Source: JAGQOZ01 sp041399205
Lineage (GTDB): Bacteria; Planctomycetota; Planctomycetia; Pirellulales; Pirellulaceae
Assembly (NCBI GenBank): GCA_041399205.1
Contig: JAWKTK010000014.1
Location: forward strand, 1-64,000
Direction of reading: 5' to 3'
DNA length: 64,000 nt
A program made the translations under genes and the position numbers. Shown piece after piece: positions 37,514 through 46,115 of this stretch. Position 1 is the first letter of the stretch. Each line of letters starts with the position of its first letter. Below the pieces are notes generated by a model. The model ran no database searches and was not told the DNA's origin. It saw only the letters and a program-made list of their open reading frames with translations.

Positions 37514-38643
37514 TCAATGCGAAAGCCCGCGACGCCTCGTGGAAATGAGGCCATAAGCAGCAGTCAACGCCAAAACGATGGCATTTGGTTCCGGTATCGC
37601 GTGCAGCGGGTCGTGGGCCCATTTCATAGCCGGCGTCTTGAAAGGCGAAGACCAGGTCGGATGTCGTGAAATCGCCGTCGCCGTTCCAGTCGCCTGAATA
37701 CCAAATCGATGCCGGCGATGTCGTCTTCGTATTCGCCGGCGTTGAAGACCAAGACCAAATCCGAACTATTGAATTCGCCATCCAAGTTCGCATCGCCAAT
37801 ATACGAATTGCCCAATTCTCGCACCCAAAACGCAATGTCGTTCGCATCCACCTGCGTATCGCCATCCAGATCGAATAACGAATCAACTCGGTCAATTCGC
37901 GTCGCACGAGTCATCATTTCCAAGTCATCCAAATCCAACACGCCGTCACCTGAAAAATCACCCGGAGCCGCGTCGAGAGGCAGGATGGAGAGGTAGTCGA
38001 GTTTGGCGTAGATCCGTGAATCCTGTTCTGCATACGCTGTAAACTCAAACTGTTGGAAATCCGACACTGGTGATTCGTACGTGAACGGTCCCAATTCAAC
38101 GGGAGGAATGTTGTCGGTCATGTCATTGTCGTATTCAAAATAGTAGGTATACGAAGGCGCTAAAATGGTAACGACCAATTGGGAAGGTTTTCGGTTGGAT
38201 GGTGAAACGGATTTGACTGGCCCGCAACATCCGAGCCGACGAAAAAATAGATCCCTATCCAATTGCCAGACCGACGCACCTACACCGCCTAAGTTCGGAC
38301 GTGACAAGAGATGGCCAATTGTCACGCCCGCGGTGTCTTCGATCTGGAAAAAAGAACTCTGGATGGTAAGATCGCTGAATTCCAATACCGTGCGAGAACT
38401 GCCCGACCCTGGGATGATTCGATTTAAAGAAAAGACTTCAAGATCTTGATTTTCAACGGTGATAGAACCTGTGTCAAACTGAAGTTGACCGCGATATATC
38501 CAATCTGGATCGTGTAAGCCAGCGTGTTCGCCAAGCCCCGAGAAATCTTCTAGTAATCCGGCAATGGACGCGGACGCACTGTGCGCGGCAAAGGCAAAAA
38601 ACATCGCTATAACGGCCATCAGGCCAATTCTGGCAGTTTTCAT
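37514..38643 (-). pseudogene. Secreted protein with dockerin-like repeats and PEP-type anchor, frameshifted
   Basis: It has a signal peptide (LMAVIAMFFAFAAHSASAS), then a beta-rich region of about 200 residues. From about residue 225 come calcium-loop dockerin-like segments (DFSGDGVLDLDDLEMM, DLDGDTQVDANDIAFWV, DANLDGEFNSSDLVLVF). The frame breaks near 37710-37730; the next segment (GDWNGDGDFTTSDLVFAF) is in another frame. A further shift near 37615 leads to IPEPNAIVLALTAAYGLIST and RRR, a short PEP-CTERM anchor (Pro-Glu-Pro, hydrophobic helix, arginines) ending at 37514. Such proteins are exported and sorted to the outer layer. Two indels are needed to restore one frame. Confidence 0.8.
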
Positions 38644-38808
38644 TGATCGTGCCCCCGAAAAGGGATCGTTCCGTGTTGCGGACTCACCAAACTAGGTTTC
38701 CCTAGTTTGGTTGAAAGTGGCGTACGACGCAAACGTTTTTCGGAGCGAAAAATCGAGGTGCGATTCAGGTTATGGCCAGATTGCCGTGAGTTTAACGAGG
38801 AGCATCCA

Positions 38809-40491
38809 CTACGGATTCAGCGGCAGTACGTTGGCTCGTTCTGCGTACGCTCGCCACATGTCGGCCAGTTGGTGGACGAGTTTGGGTTGGGCGGCGGCCA
38901 AGTTGTTTTGTTCGCTGCGGTCGGTGGCGATGTTGTACAGTTCCCACTTGCCTTTTTCGCCTTTGGCTACCAATTTAAAATCGCCCATGCGGACCGCTCG
39001 ATTCCCTTCGTGCTCCCAGTAGATGGCTTCGCGCTCCAGGGGCTTTCCGGCGAACAGCGGAGCCAGACTTTTGCCTTCCATCGGTTTGATGGCGTTGCCG
39101 TCATGGAACGAAGTTGGATAATTCGCGCCTGACAGATCGACAGCTGTGGCCATCAGGTCAATCAAGTGACCAGGAGTCGAATCCAGTTGACCGTGGCGGT
39201 GAATTTTCGCGGGCCAGTGAGCGATCAGCGGAGTGGAAATGCCTCCTTCGTGCACCCAATGTTTGTATTCGCGAAACGGCGTGTTGCTGACCGTCGCCCA
39301 ACCCTTGCCGTAGCCAATGTACGTATCGGCTCCGCCCGCCATCACGCCCTTGCCGGTTCGCACCGTATAACCGTCTCGAGTTTGTTTGGGTTGCATGTCG
39401 GGTTGCAAGTAGTCCGCGGCCAGCGGTTCTAGCGAAGGTTGTTCCAGACGATCTTGACCGTTGGCGTGACGACCATACGCTTCCGCACAACCTCCGTTGT
39501 CTTGCAGGAAGCAAATCAACGTGTTGTCCAACTGGCCGGCCGCTTCCAGTGAATGCAGAATGCGGCCAATGCCTTGATCCATGCAATCAATCATGGCCGC
39601 GTAAACTTCCATGTTGCGAATATCCCATTCCAAATATTCTGTCTCTTTCCAATCGTCCGGAATCGACCAGTTGACGGTCGACTGCTGATCGATCACGCCC
39701 AGCTGCAACATGCGTCGGTAGCGAGCGTCTCGAATGGACTGATACCCGGCGTTGTATTTGCCTTTGTATTTGGCAATGTCGCGTTCCTTGGCATGCATCG
39801 GCCAATGCGCGGCGGTGTAGGCGACGTACAGAAAGAACGGTTCGTTCGAATGGGATTTCTGATGTTCGTTGATGTAGCGAACCGCGTGATCAGAAATGGC
39901 ATCGGTGTAATAAAACAAATCGGGCGAATATTCCGAATCAGCAAAAGGCGACACAAACTGATTGTCTCGAGTCAGCGTATTGGGATCAAAGAAACTGCCT
40001 GCGCCGTGAATGGTGCCGTAAAACCGTTGGAAGCCTCGCTGCAACGGCCAATTCGATTTATCTTGTTCGCCCATTGGTCGAATCTTCTTAGTAACATGCC
40101 ATTTGCCAACCATGTAGGTTCGATAGCCAGCGGTTTGCAGGACTTCAGGAATCGTCACACAATTTCGATTCAATTCACCTCGATAACCATCATGGCCTCG
40201 ATCATTCATCATATGCCCCACACCTGCTTGATGCGGATACAGGCCCGTCAGGAGACTGGCTCGAGTCGGGCAGCAGCGAGCGGTGTTGTAAAACTGCGTA
40301 AATCGCAAACCGTTGGCGGCCATTTGGTTCAGATGGGGCGTATCGATTTCACTGCCGTAACAGCCAATGTCCGAATAGCCCATGTCGTCCGCCATGATAT
40401 AAATGATGTTCGGTCGATCTGCCGCGAATGCAATGGACGAAGCCAAGAGAATGGCCGAAGCAACAAGCCGAACGAAGCGATGCCGATGCAT
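38809..40491 (-). CDS. Sulfatase (S1 family), arylsulfatase-like
   Basis: I start at ATG 40491, which opens a signal peptide (VRLVASAILLASSIAFAAD). The longer frame to 40938 runs through repeat sequence and is not coding. The 560-residue enzyme has IIYIMADDMGYSDIGCYG (metal aspartates), NTARCCPTRASLLTGLYPH (C-x-P-x-R with Cys73), VGKWHVTKK and FLQDNGGCAEAYGRH. These match bacterial arylsulfatases of the A/S1_4-like type acting on sulfated sugars or aryl esters. Upstream lies a gap of repeats. It needs a formylglycine-generating enzyme encoded elsewhere. Confidence 0.93.
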   Translation of the reverse strand: MHRHRFVRLVASAILLASSIAFAADRPNIIYIMADDMGYSDIGCYGSEIDTPHLNQMAANGLRFTQFYNTARCCPTRASLLTGLYPHQAGVGHMMNDRGHDGYRGELNRNCVTIPEVLQTAGYRTYMVGKWHVTKKIRPMGEQDKSNWPLQRGFQRFYGTIHGAGSFFDPNTLTRDNQFVSPFADSEYSPDLFYYTDAISDHAVRYINEHQKSHSNEPFFLYVAYTAAHWPMHAKERDIAKYKGKYNAGYQSIRDARYRRMLQLGVIDQQSTVNWSIPDDWKETEYLEWDIRNMEVYAAMIDCMDQGIGRILHSLEAAGQLDNTLICFLQDNGGCAEAYGRHANGQDRLEQPSLEPLAADYLQPDMQPKQTRDGYTVRTGKGVMAGGADTYIGYGKGWATVSNTPFREYKHWVHEGGISTPLIAHWPAKIHRHGQLDSTPGHLIDLMATAVDLSGANYPTSFHDGNAIKPMEGKSLAPLFAGKPLEREAIYWEHEGNRAVRMGDFKLVAKGEKGKWELYNIATDRSEQNNLAAAQPKLVHQLADMWRAYAERANVLPLNP

Positions 40492-40559
40492 GCGAAGATT
40501 CTTTCGTGGGAACGAGCCTGGATGAATGAGAGAGACGTCAACCAGGATGATACTCGGCA

Positions 40560-40735
40560 ATTCGCCACGATTCAAACGACCTTGCGAGGTCATTTGCCGA
40601 CGCGTTTTGAAGCGGCTTTTTTCCTGGCCCGACGCGTCCGTTTTGAAATTGCGATTTTTCCTAGCCCGAAACGTAAGTGAGGGAAAAATTGAATGTTTCT
40701 CTGGTCCCTCGCTGACGCTTCGGGCTAGGATTTTC
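40560..40735. repeat. REP-like family-B palindromes upstream of sulfatase
   Basis: The 356 bases between the sulfatase start and hisB hold no gene. A full family-B hairpin spans 40660-40729 (CCTAGCCCGAAACGTAAGTG ... CGCTGACGCTTCGGGCTAGG). Before it is a half copy at 40620-40645 beginning TGGCCCGACGCG and the accompanying motif TTTTGAA(A/G)TTGCG. From 40736 to 40847 lies a duplicated short motif GTGTCGCCCTCCGGGCTG / GTGATCGCCCTCCGGGCTGC with no recognised function. Confidence 0.8.
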
Positions 40736-40847
40736 CGGCAAGATGTGTCGCCCTCCGGGCTGAATATTCTTGAGCACGAGGACCGGTGGCTGACGCACAC
40801 CGGCAAAGATGTGATCGCCCTCCGGGCTGCGTGGAATGGGAGCCACG

Positions 40848-41444
40848 TTACCCGTCCAACGATCCCTTGGTGCTGGGAATCACGCCGGCCATGCGGTCGT
40901 CCGTTTCCACGGCCATGCGCAGCGCGCGAGCGGTACATTTGAAGATGGCTTCGCTGATGTGATGGCTATTTCGTCCGTGATGGAGCACAACGTGGTAGTT
41001 GAATAATCCGTTGGCGGCCATCGCTTGCCAAAAGTCTTCGACCAGTTCGCTATCGAAGTCGCCGATCTTGGGCGAAGGAAAATTCGCTCCAAACACCATG
41101 TAATAACGACCGCTCAGATCCAGGGCTGTCGTTACCAGCGTCTCTTCCATCGGTAGAGTGAAATGTCCGTAGCGTCGAATTCCCGTTTTGTCGCCCAAGG
41201 CTTGTTTGAGTGCTTGGCCTAAACAGATGCCGGTATCTTCCACGGTGTGATGCTGATCCACGTGCAAATCTCCGTCGGCCTTGACGGTCAGGTCAAACAC
41301 GCCGTGCTTGGCGAACAGCTCCAGCATATGATCCAAGAAACCGACGCCGGTGTTGATTTGACTTCGGCCAGATCCGTCCAGGTTCAGTTCTAGCGAAATC
41401 TTGGTTTCTCGCGTTTCACGTTCAATGGTTCCGATCCGAGCCAT
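40848..41444 (-). CDS. hisB: Imidazoleglycerol-phosphate dehydratase
   Basis: Sixth step of histidine biosynthesis: dehydrates imidazoleglycerol phosphate to imidazoleacetol phosphate. Start at ATG 41444 (MARIGTIERETRETKISLEL) gives 198 residues, normal for the monofunctional enzyme. The manganese-binding motifs are visible: GVGFLDHMLELFAKHG, DLHVDQHHTVEDTGICLGQ and GRNSHHISEAIFKC. It is the last gene of hisD-hisC-hisB on the minus strand. A family-A REP element separates it from hisC. A native upstream start is possible but less likely. Confidence 0.95.
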   Translation of the reverse strand: MARIGTIERETRETKISLELNLDGSGRSQINTGVGFLDHMLELFAKHGVFDLTVKADGDLHVDQHHTVEDTGICLGQALKQALGDKTGIRRYGHFTLPMEETLVTTALDLSGRYYMVFGANFPSPKIGDFDSELVEDFWQAMAANGLFNYHVVLHHGRNSHHISEAIFKCTARALRMAVETDDRMAGVIPSTKGSLDG

Positions 41445-41530
41445 CCGTTTGTGTCCTTCGATCGAATGAGATTTTAAGTGTGGCAGCGCCACATAGATGT
41501 TCTTGCTGTTTGTGTTCAGTGTTAAGTCGT

Positions 41531-41597
41531 TTGTAGTTCCGCCTTTAGGCGAAAACTGCTTATAGAAACCATCCGCCTAAAGGCGGGACTACGAACT
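41531..41597. repeat. REP-like family-A element between hisC and hisB
   Basis: A palindromic pair TAGTTCCGCCTTTAGGCG ... CCGCCTAAAGGCGGGACTAC sits in the intergenic gap of the his genes. Such elements between co-directional genes can stabilise or split a polycistronic mRNA; no such effect can be shown here. Confidence 0.85.
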
Positions 41598-41628
41598 CAT
41601 CTTGGCGTCATTCCATTGGGACTCATCT

Positions 41629-42676
41629 TTAGACCAAGGATTTAATCATCGCCACACACGCATCATTTTGTTCGTCGGTGCCGACACTGATCCGCAGTCC
41701 TTCTCCCCAATTAGGATAGTTCATGTATCGCACTAGGATGCGGTTTTGCTTCAGCTGTTGGTAGATCGGTTCCAGTGATAATTGCGGATGCGGGCACCAC
41801 ACAAAGTTGGCTTGCGACGGTTGTGCGGAAAATCCCAGGTCGGTCATTTGTTGCCACAGTTTGGTGCGACTGGCTGTTACCTTGGCCACAGTGTCCGCCA
41901 ACCAAGCTTGATCATCAATCGCGGCGGTCGCACCGGCAATGGACAGCGCGTCACAGTTGTACGAATCTTTGACCTTTGCCAACTGTTCAATGATTTGAGG
42001 CTGAGCGATCAAGAAACCGAATCGCAATCCGGCCAACGCATACGATTTGCTCAGCGTGCGCGAAACCATGATCTTTGACGTTTTGTGCGACCAGATCCAC
42101 GCAATTGAATTCGGCGAAGTCCGCGTATGCTTCGTCCACCAGCAACGGGCACGGCAACGCTTCGGCCAATTCCAAAATGCGTTCCTTGGAAATCATGGTG
42201 CCGGACGGACTGTTGGGATTGGGTAAATAGACAACTTTCAGATCGTCCGTTGCCTCCGCAAAATTGTCACCCAATGACCAGTCAGGCTGAAAGTGGATTT
42301 CATCACTGCTGGCACCTTGGATCTGGGCCAATGTCTTATACAGCACGTAGCTGGGATACGCCAGCCGCAGTTTCTGGCCGCTGCCGACGAACGTTCGAGT
42401 CACAATGGTCAAAATATCATCGCTGCCATTGCCACACAGAATCCAATCAGGTTCGACGCCCAGTACTTCGGCCGCGCGGCGCCGAAACGCATTGCCCATT
42501 GGATCGGGATAGCGAACCAAATTGTTTGCCGCTGCTTCTTGAATGGCGCGAATCACATTCGGCGAAGGTGGATACGGATTTTCATTAGTATTGAGCTTGA
42601 TGAACTTGCCGACTTGCGGCTGTTCGCCAGGCGCGTATCCGGCCATCTCTTGGACTTCCGGTCGAACGAACTGCAT
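41629..42676 (-). pseudogene. hisC: Histidinol-phosphate aminotransferase with one frameshift
   Basis: Seventh-step PLP aminotransferase of histidine biosynthesis. The N-terminal frame (42676 to about 42068) has KLNTNENPYPPSPNVIRAI, DWILCGNGSDDILTIVTR and YLPNPNSPSGTMIS. The C-terminal frame continues with MVSRTLSKSYALAGLRFGF (PLP lysine) and ends HPQLSLEPIYQQLKQNRILV ... GLRISVGTDEQNDACV. The two frames meet near 42066-42071 (KDH|MVSRT). The span of 1048 bp minus one base restores about 348 residues. As histidine genes are normally essential for prototrophs, a sequencing error is as likely as true loss. Confidence 0.9.
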
Positions 42677-42705
42677 ATTTTGGCTTTCGCAAAAGTGAAT
42701 GACAA

Positions 42706-44079
42706 TCAAGACCCTGAAATGCGAATATCCACGCTCGCTCGATGAGCCGTCAGGCCCTCTTTGTCCGCCATGGCTTGCACGGCGGGCGCGATTGTCCGCA
42801 GCGCGGATTCGTCAAATTCAATCATACTTCCGGGGCGAAGAAAATCGTTAGAGCAAAGTCCGTGTGCCCAGCGAGCGGTTCCGCCGGTGGGCAAAACATG
42901 AGACGGACCCGCCGCGTAGTCGCCCAATGCCACCGGGCTGAAGTTGCCCAGAAACGTGGCGCCGGCGTTGCGAATCCGCTGTCCCAATTCCGCGGCGTTG
43001 TCGGTGGCAATGTGCAAGTGTTCGGGCGCGATCAAATCCGTTAATTCGCATGCTTCGGCCGCATCGCGACATAAGATCAAAGCGCCAAAAGACTCGAGAG
43101 CTTGGACGGTCAATTCGCAACGGCTGAGCTGTTTCACTTGCGATTCCAACTGTTGGTAGGTTCGCTCTAAAATTTCCGCGTCCCAAGTAATCAGGATGCT
43201 GGCGCCCGGCGAATGTTCTGCTTGGGCTAACAAGTCGGCCGCCGTAAAGTCTGCTCGAGTGGAACGGTCGGCAATCACGACGACTTCGCTGGGACCGGCA
43301 ATCGAATCGATATCGACTTCTCCGTAGACATGCTTCTTGGCGAGCGCCACAAACAGATTGCCAGGCCCAACAATCTTGTCCACGGCCGGAAGTTCTGGAA
43401 TGCCATAAGCCATGGCCGCTACCGCTTGTGCGCCGCCCAAGCGATAAACTTCGGTGACACCCAATTCATGGCAAGTCGCCAGCAGATCTGGATTGTTGGC
43501 GCCAAAAGGCGTGGGCGGAGCAACAATGGCAATTTCCTGAACGCCGGCCGCTTGTGCTGGGATCACGGTCATTAAGACAGTGGACGGATACGCGGCAGCT
43601 CCGCCGGGGACGCAAACGCCAATTCGCTGCAGCGGCACATAACGCTGCGTCAAACGGACGCCAGGCTTGGGCTGGATCTGCACATTGGAATGCAAAATGG
43701 CTTGTTGAAATTCCAAAACGTTGTCTCGAATGGTGCGAATCGTCTCCAGGAACGCGGGGTCGGCTTGTTGATGCGCGGCGGAAAGTTCATCCGCGTGAAC
43801 TCGTAGTTGGTCCAGCGACATGTCGGGTCGGTCTAATTTTTGCGAATAGTCCAAAACCGCCGATGTGCCTTTGGTTCGCACATCTTCACAGATACGTTGG
43901 ACGACCTGTTCCGGCGACAAAGGTTCGCCAAAAACTTCGACCGTTTTCTTCTTGCCCGCTTCGCTAACGATATTTCCTCGAGGACTCAAGCGTTCTCGCA
44001 AATCGTTTAAGGCTTGCGAGACGTTGTCTTGTCGAGTGTCAATGCGAAGGATATTCAAACTACCAGATTGCATGATCAT
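42706..44079 (-). CDS. hisD: Histidinol dehydrogenase
   Basis: Oxidises histidinol to histidine with two NAD+, the last two steps of the pathway. The 457-residue frame carries GVCVPGGAAAYPSTVLMTVI, KIVGPGNLFVALAKKHVYGE, DIDSIAGPSEVVVIADRS and VEPEHLHI-like APEHLHIATDNAAELGQRI, all family signatures. It overlaps or abuts hisC on the 3' side and is the first gene of the his cluster. ATG at 44079 or at 44073 are both possible. The length is slightly above the family norm of about 430 because of an N-terminal extension. Confidence 0.95.
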   Translation of the reverse strand: MIMQSGSLNILRIDTRQDNVSQALNDLRERLSPRGNIVSEAGKKKTVEVFGEPLSPEQVVQRICEDVRTKGTSAVLDYSQKLDRPDMSLDQLRVHADELSAAHQQADPAFLETIRTIRDNVLEFQQAILHSNVQIQPKPGVRLTQRYVPLQRIGVCVPGGAAAYPSTVLMTVIPAQAAGVQEIAIVAPPTPFGANNPDLLATCHELGVTEVYRLGGAQAVAAMAYGIPELPAVDKIVGPGNLFVALAKKHVYGEVDIDSIAGPSEVVVIADRSTRADFTAADLLAQAEHSPGASILITWDAEILERTYQQLESQVKQLSRCELTVQALESFGALILCRDAAEACELTDLIAPEHLHIATDNAAELGQRIRNAGATFLGNFSPVALGDYAAGPSHVLPTGGTARWAHGLCSNDFLRPGSMIEFDESALRTIAPAVQAMADKEGLTAHRASVDIRISGS

Positions 44080-44094
44080 TCTTATTGGTTCTTA

Positions 44095-44226
44095 GGGTCA
44101 GACCTATCGGCAACGGGGCGCAAATCGACATGCCCATTTCGAAGCAGTCTCTATTGTGCCGCGAACACCCCGATTCAGCAAAGCCCCGTTACTGGACCCT
44201 GGAAGCCTTTTCCGGGTTCTTTTTAG
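44095..44226 (+). ncRNA. Candidate small RNA or orphan leader with terminator
   Basis: Between the hisD start and the REP array, the plus strand carries about 100 bases with no open frame of note, ending in an intrinsic-terminator-like hairpin at 44196-44224. Nothing upstream on the plus strand explains the terminator. I could not match it to 6S, SRP or other RNA families. Support is the terminator only. Confidence 0.25.
44196..44224 (+). terminator. Probable intrinsic terminator
   Basis: Stem ACCC-T-GGAA / TTCC-GGGT (one bulged base) with a short GCCTT loop, followed by TCTTTTT on the plus strand. It may end a short plus-strand transcript divergent from hisD. Confidence 0.5.
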
Positions 44227-44234
44227 GGATTATG

Positions 44235-44815
44235 GCAAACGTTGGTAGTCCCGCCTTTAGGCGGAAGTGACGTACCTGTAGAATGCGATTGTGGATTCCT
44301 GGCTAAAGCCGGGACTACAAACCATAGTACGACCAACTTCAAAAGCGAACTGTTTCAACCGGGCCACACGTTGTAGTCCCGCCTTTAGGCGGAAGTGAAG
44401 TATTCATAAAATGATTGTGGATTCCGGCTAAAGCCGGGACTACGAACCATAGTACGACCAACTTCAAAAGCGAACTGTTTCAACCGGGCCACACGTTGGT
44501 AGTCCCGCCTTTAGGCGGAAGTGAAGTATTCATAAAATGCGATTGTGGATTCCGGCTAAAGCCGGGACTACGAACCATAGTACGACCAACTTCAACGGCG
44601 AACTGCTTCAACCGGCCACATACGGTATCCTGCCTTTAGCGGAAGAAGTATCTTCATAAATGATTGGGATTTCCGGCCAGCCGGGACTACGAACCATAGT
44701 ACGACCAACTTCAAAAGCGAACTGTTTCAACCGGGCCACACGTTGGTAGTCCCGCCTTTAGGCGGAAATTTATACATTCGCTAAGTGAGGCTTCGGGGTT
44801 CACCAAAAAAGACTG
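44235..44815. repeat. REP-like family-A array, left of the RAYT gene
   Basis: Five units spaced about 120-130 bp. Each consists of a TAGTCCCGCCTTTAGGCGGAA arm, about 40 bp including GCGATTGTGGATTCC, a CCGGCTAAAGCCGGGACTAC arm, and a conserved spacer (ATAGTACGACCAACTTCAAA and following bases). The fourth unit (44610-44700) is decayed. The gap 44080-44825 holds no protein gene other than these repeats and the candidate RNA. Confidence 0.9.
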
Positions 44816-44825
44816 GGGCGACATC

Positions 44826-45418
44826 ATGTATGATTTTCGAAAGTGGACGCCAGAGCGCCGAGACGCGGCAATGAAGGAACGAACTGCACGAGGAATGCCG
44901 CTCCATAGTCCACCACATTCAAGTGCCAAATGCCTATCGACTTATCACTGCTGCTTGTTTCGAACACACGCCAATTTTGAACACTCCTGACCGATTGGAG
45001 TGGTTTGAAAACCAATTGCTCGAACATCTGCAACTTCAGTCACTACTTGCCACCGCTTGGGTCGTCTTGCCGAATCACTACCATTTGCTCGTCAAGATAC
45101 CGGAAACAAAGCGTTTACGAGCCCAAGGACGACTTCACGGACGTACGTCATTTGAACTCAACCAGCGGGATAATCAAAAAATCGGCGAGTGTGGTATCGC
45201 TGTACAGACAGGATCATACGGAGCGAGCGACACTATTTCGTGACACTGAACTACATCCACAATAACCCGGTAAGGCATGGCTATGTTGATAAGTGGGGTG
45301 ATTGGCCGTGCACTAGCTTTCATTCTTACTTCTGGATGAGATGGGCCGAGATTGGTTGCTCGACCTTTGGCGAGAATATCCAGTGCTGGATTATGGTGAC
45401 AAGTGGGATGCCTGTTGA
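44826..45418 (+). pseudogene. REP-associated tyrosine transposase (RAYT, IS200-like), frameshifted
   Basis: HUH-type Y1 nuclease gene. Its parts are: MYDFRKWTPERRDAAM with RGMPLHSPPH, then in a second frame VPNAYRLITAACFEHTPIL and WVVLPNHYHLLVKIP (HYH is the HUH motif), then VWYRCTDRIIRSERHYFVTL and NYIHNNPVRHGYV (third frame), and WLLDLWREYPVLDYGDKWD (fourth frame, stop at 45418). Indels fall near 44917, 45180 and 45345. RAYTs are thought to mobilise or maintain the REP palindromes that surround them, and here family-A REPs lie on both sides. This copy is inactive as read; a functional homologue may exist elsewhere in the genome. Confidence 0.85.
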
Positions 45419-45451
45419 GTTTGCTTGGTCGACAAAAATGTTTTCTAACGC

Positions 45452-46090
45452 TGATTCCGGCTAAAGCCGGGACTACGAACAATGCAGCGACCAACTTCAA
45501 AGGCATCTGCTTCAACTGGGCAGCAAGTTGGTAGTCCCGCCTTTAGGCGGAAGTGACGTATCGTATCGAATGTGGATTCCAGCGAAGAAACTGCAATACT
45601 GATTCCGGCTAAAGCCGGGACTACGAACCATGGAACGACAACATTGAGGCGAACTGCTGCAACTGGACAACACGTTGGTAGTCCCGCCTTTAGGCGGAAG
45701 TGACGTATTCGTAGAATGCGATTGTGGAGAAGAAGAACCTGCAATGCTGGATTCGGCTCGTGCCGGGACTACGAACCATGGAACGACAACATTGAGGCGA
45801 ACTGCTGCAACTGGACAACACGTTGGTGAACTCGCCTTTAGGCGGAAGTGACGTATTCGTAAAATGCGATTCTGGATTCCAGCGAAGAAACTGCAATGCT
45901 GATTCCGGCTAAAGCCGGGACTACGAACCATGGAACGACAACATTGAGGCGAACTGCTGCAACTGGACAACACGTTGGTAGTCCCGCCTTTAGGCGGAAG
46001 TGACGTATTCGTAAAATGCGATTCTGGATTCCAGCGAAGAAACTGCAATGCTGATTCCGGCTAAAGCCGGGACTACGAACCATGGAACGA
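45452..46090. repeat. REP-like family-A array, right of the RAYT gene
   Basis: About five units with the same arms as the left array but a partly different spacer (GGAACGACAACATTGAGGCG, then AACTGCTGCAACTGGACAAC). Open frames that run through it on the minus strand are by-products of the repeat, with identical peptides recurring. No gene is present between the RAYT remnant and ltaE. Confidence 0.9.
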
Positions 46091-46115
46091 CCAACCGCCA
46101 ACGAGAGGAACGAGA

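Noticed and set aside
40492..40938. N-terminal extension of the arylsulfatase
   Set aside because: The extension runs through REP-B sequence and precedes a clear signal peptide at 40491.
44235..44815. CRISPR array
   Set aside because: Irregular palindromic REP units with conserved spacers next to a RAYT gene; no cas genes.
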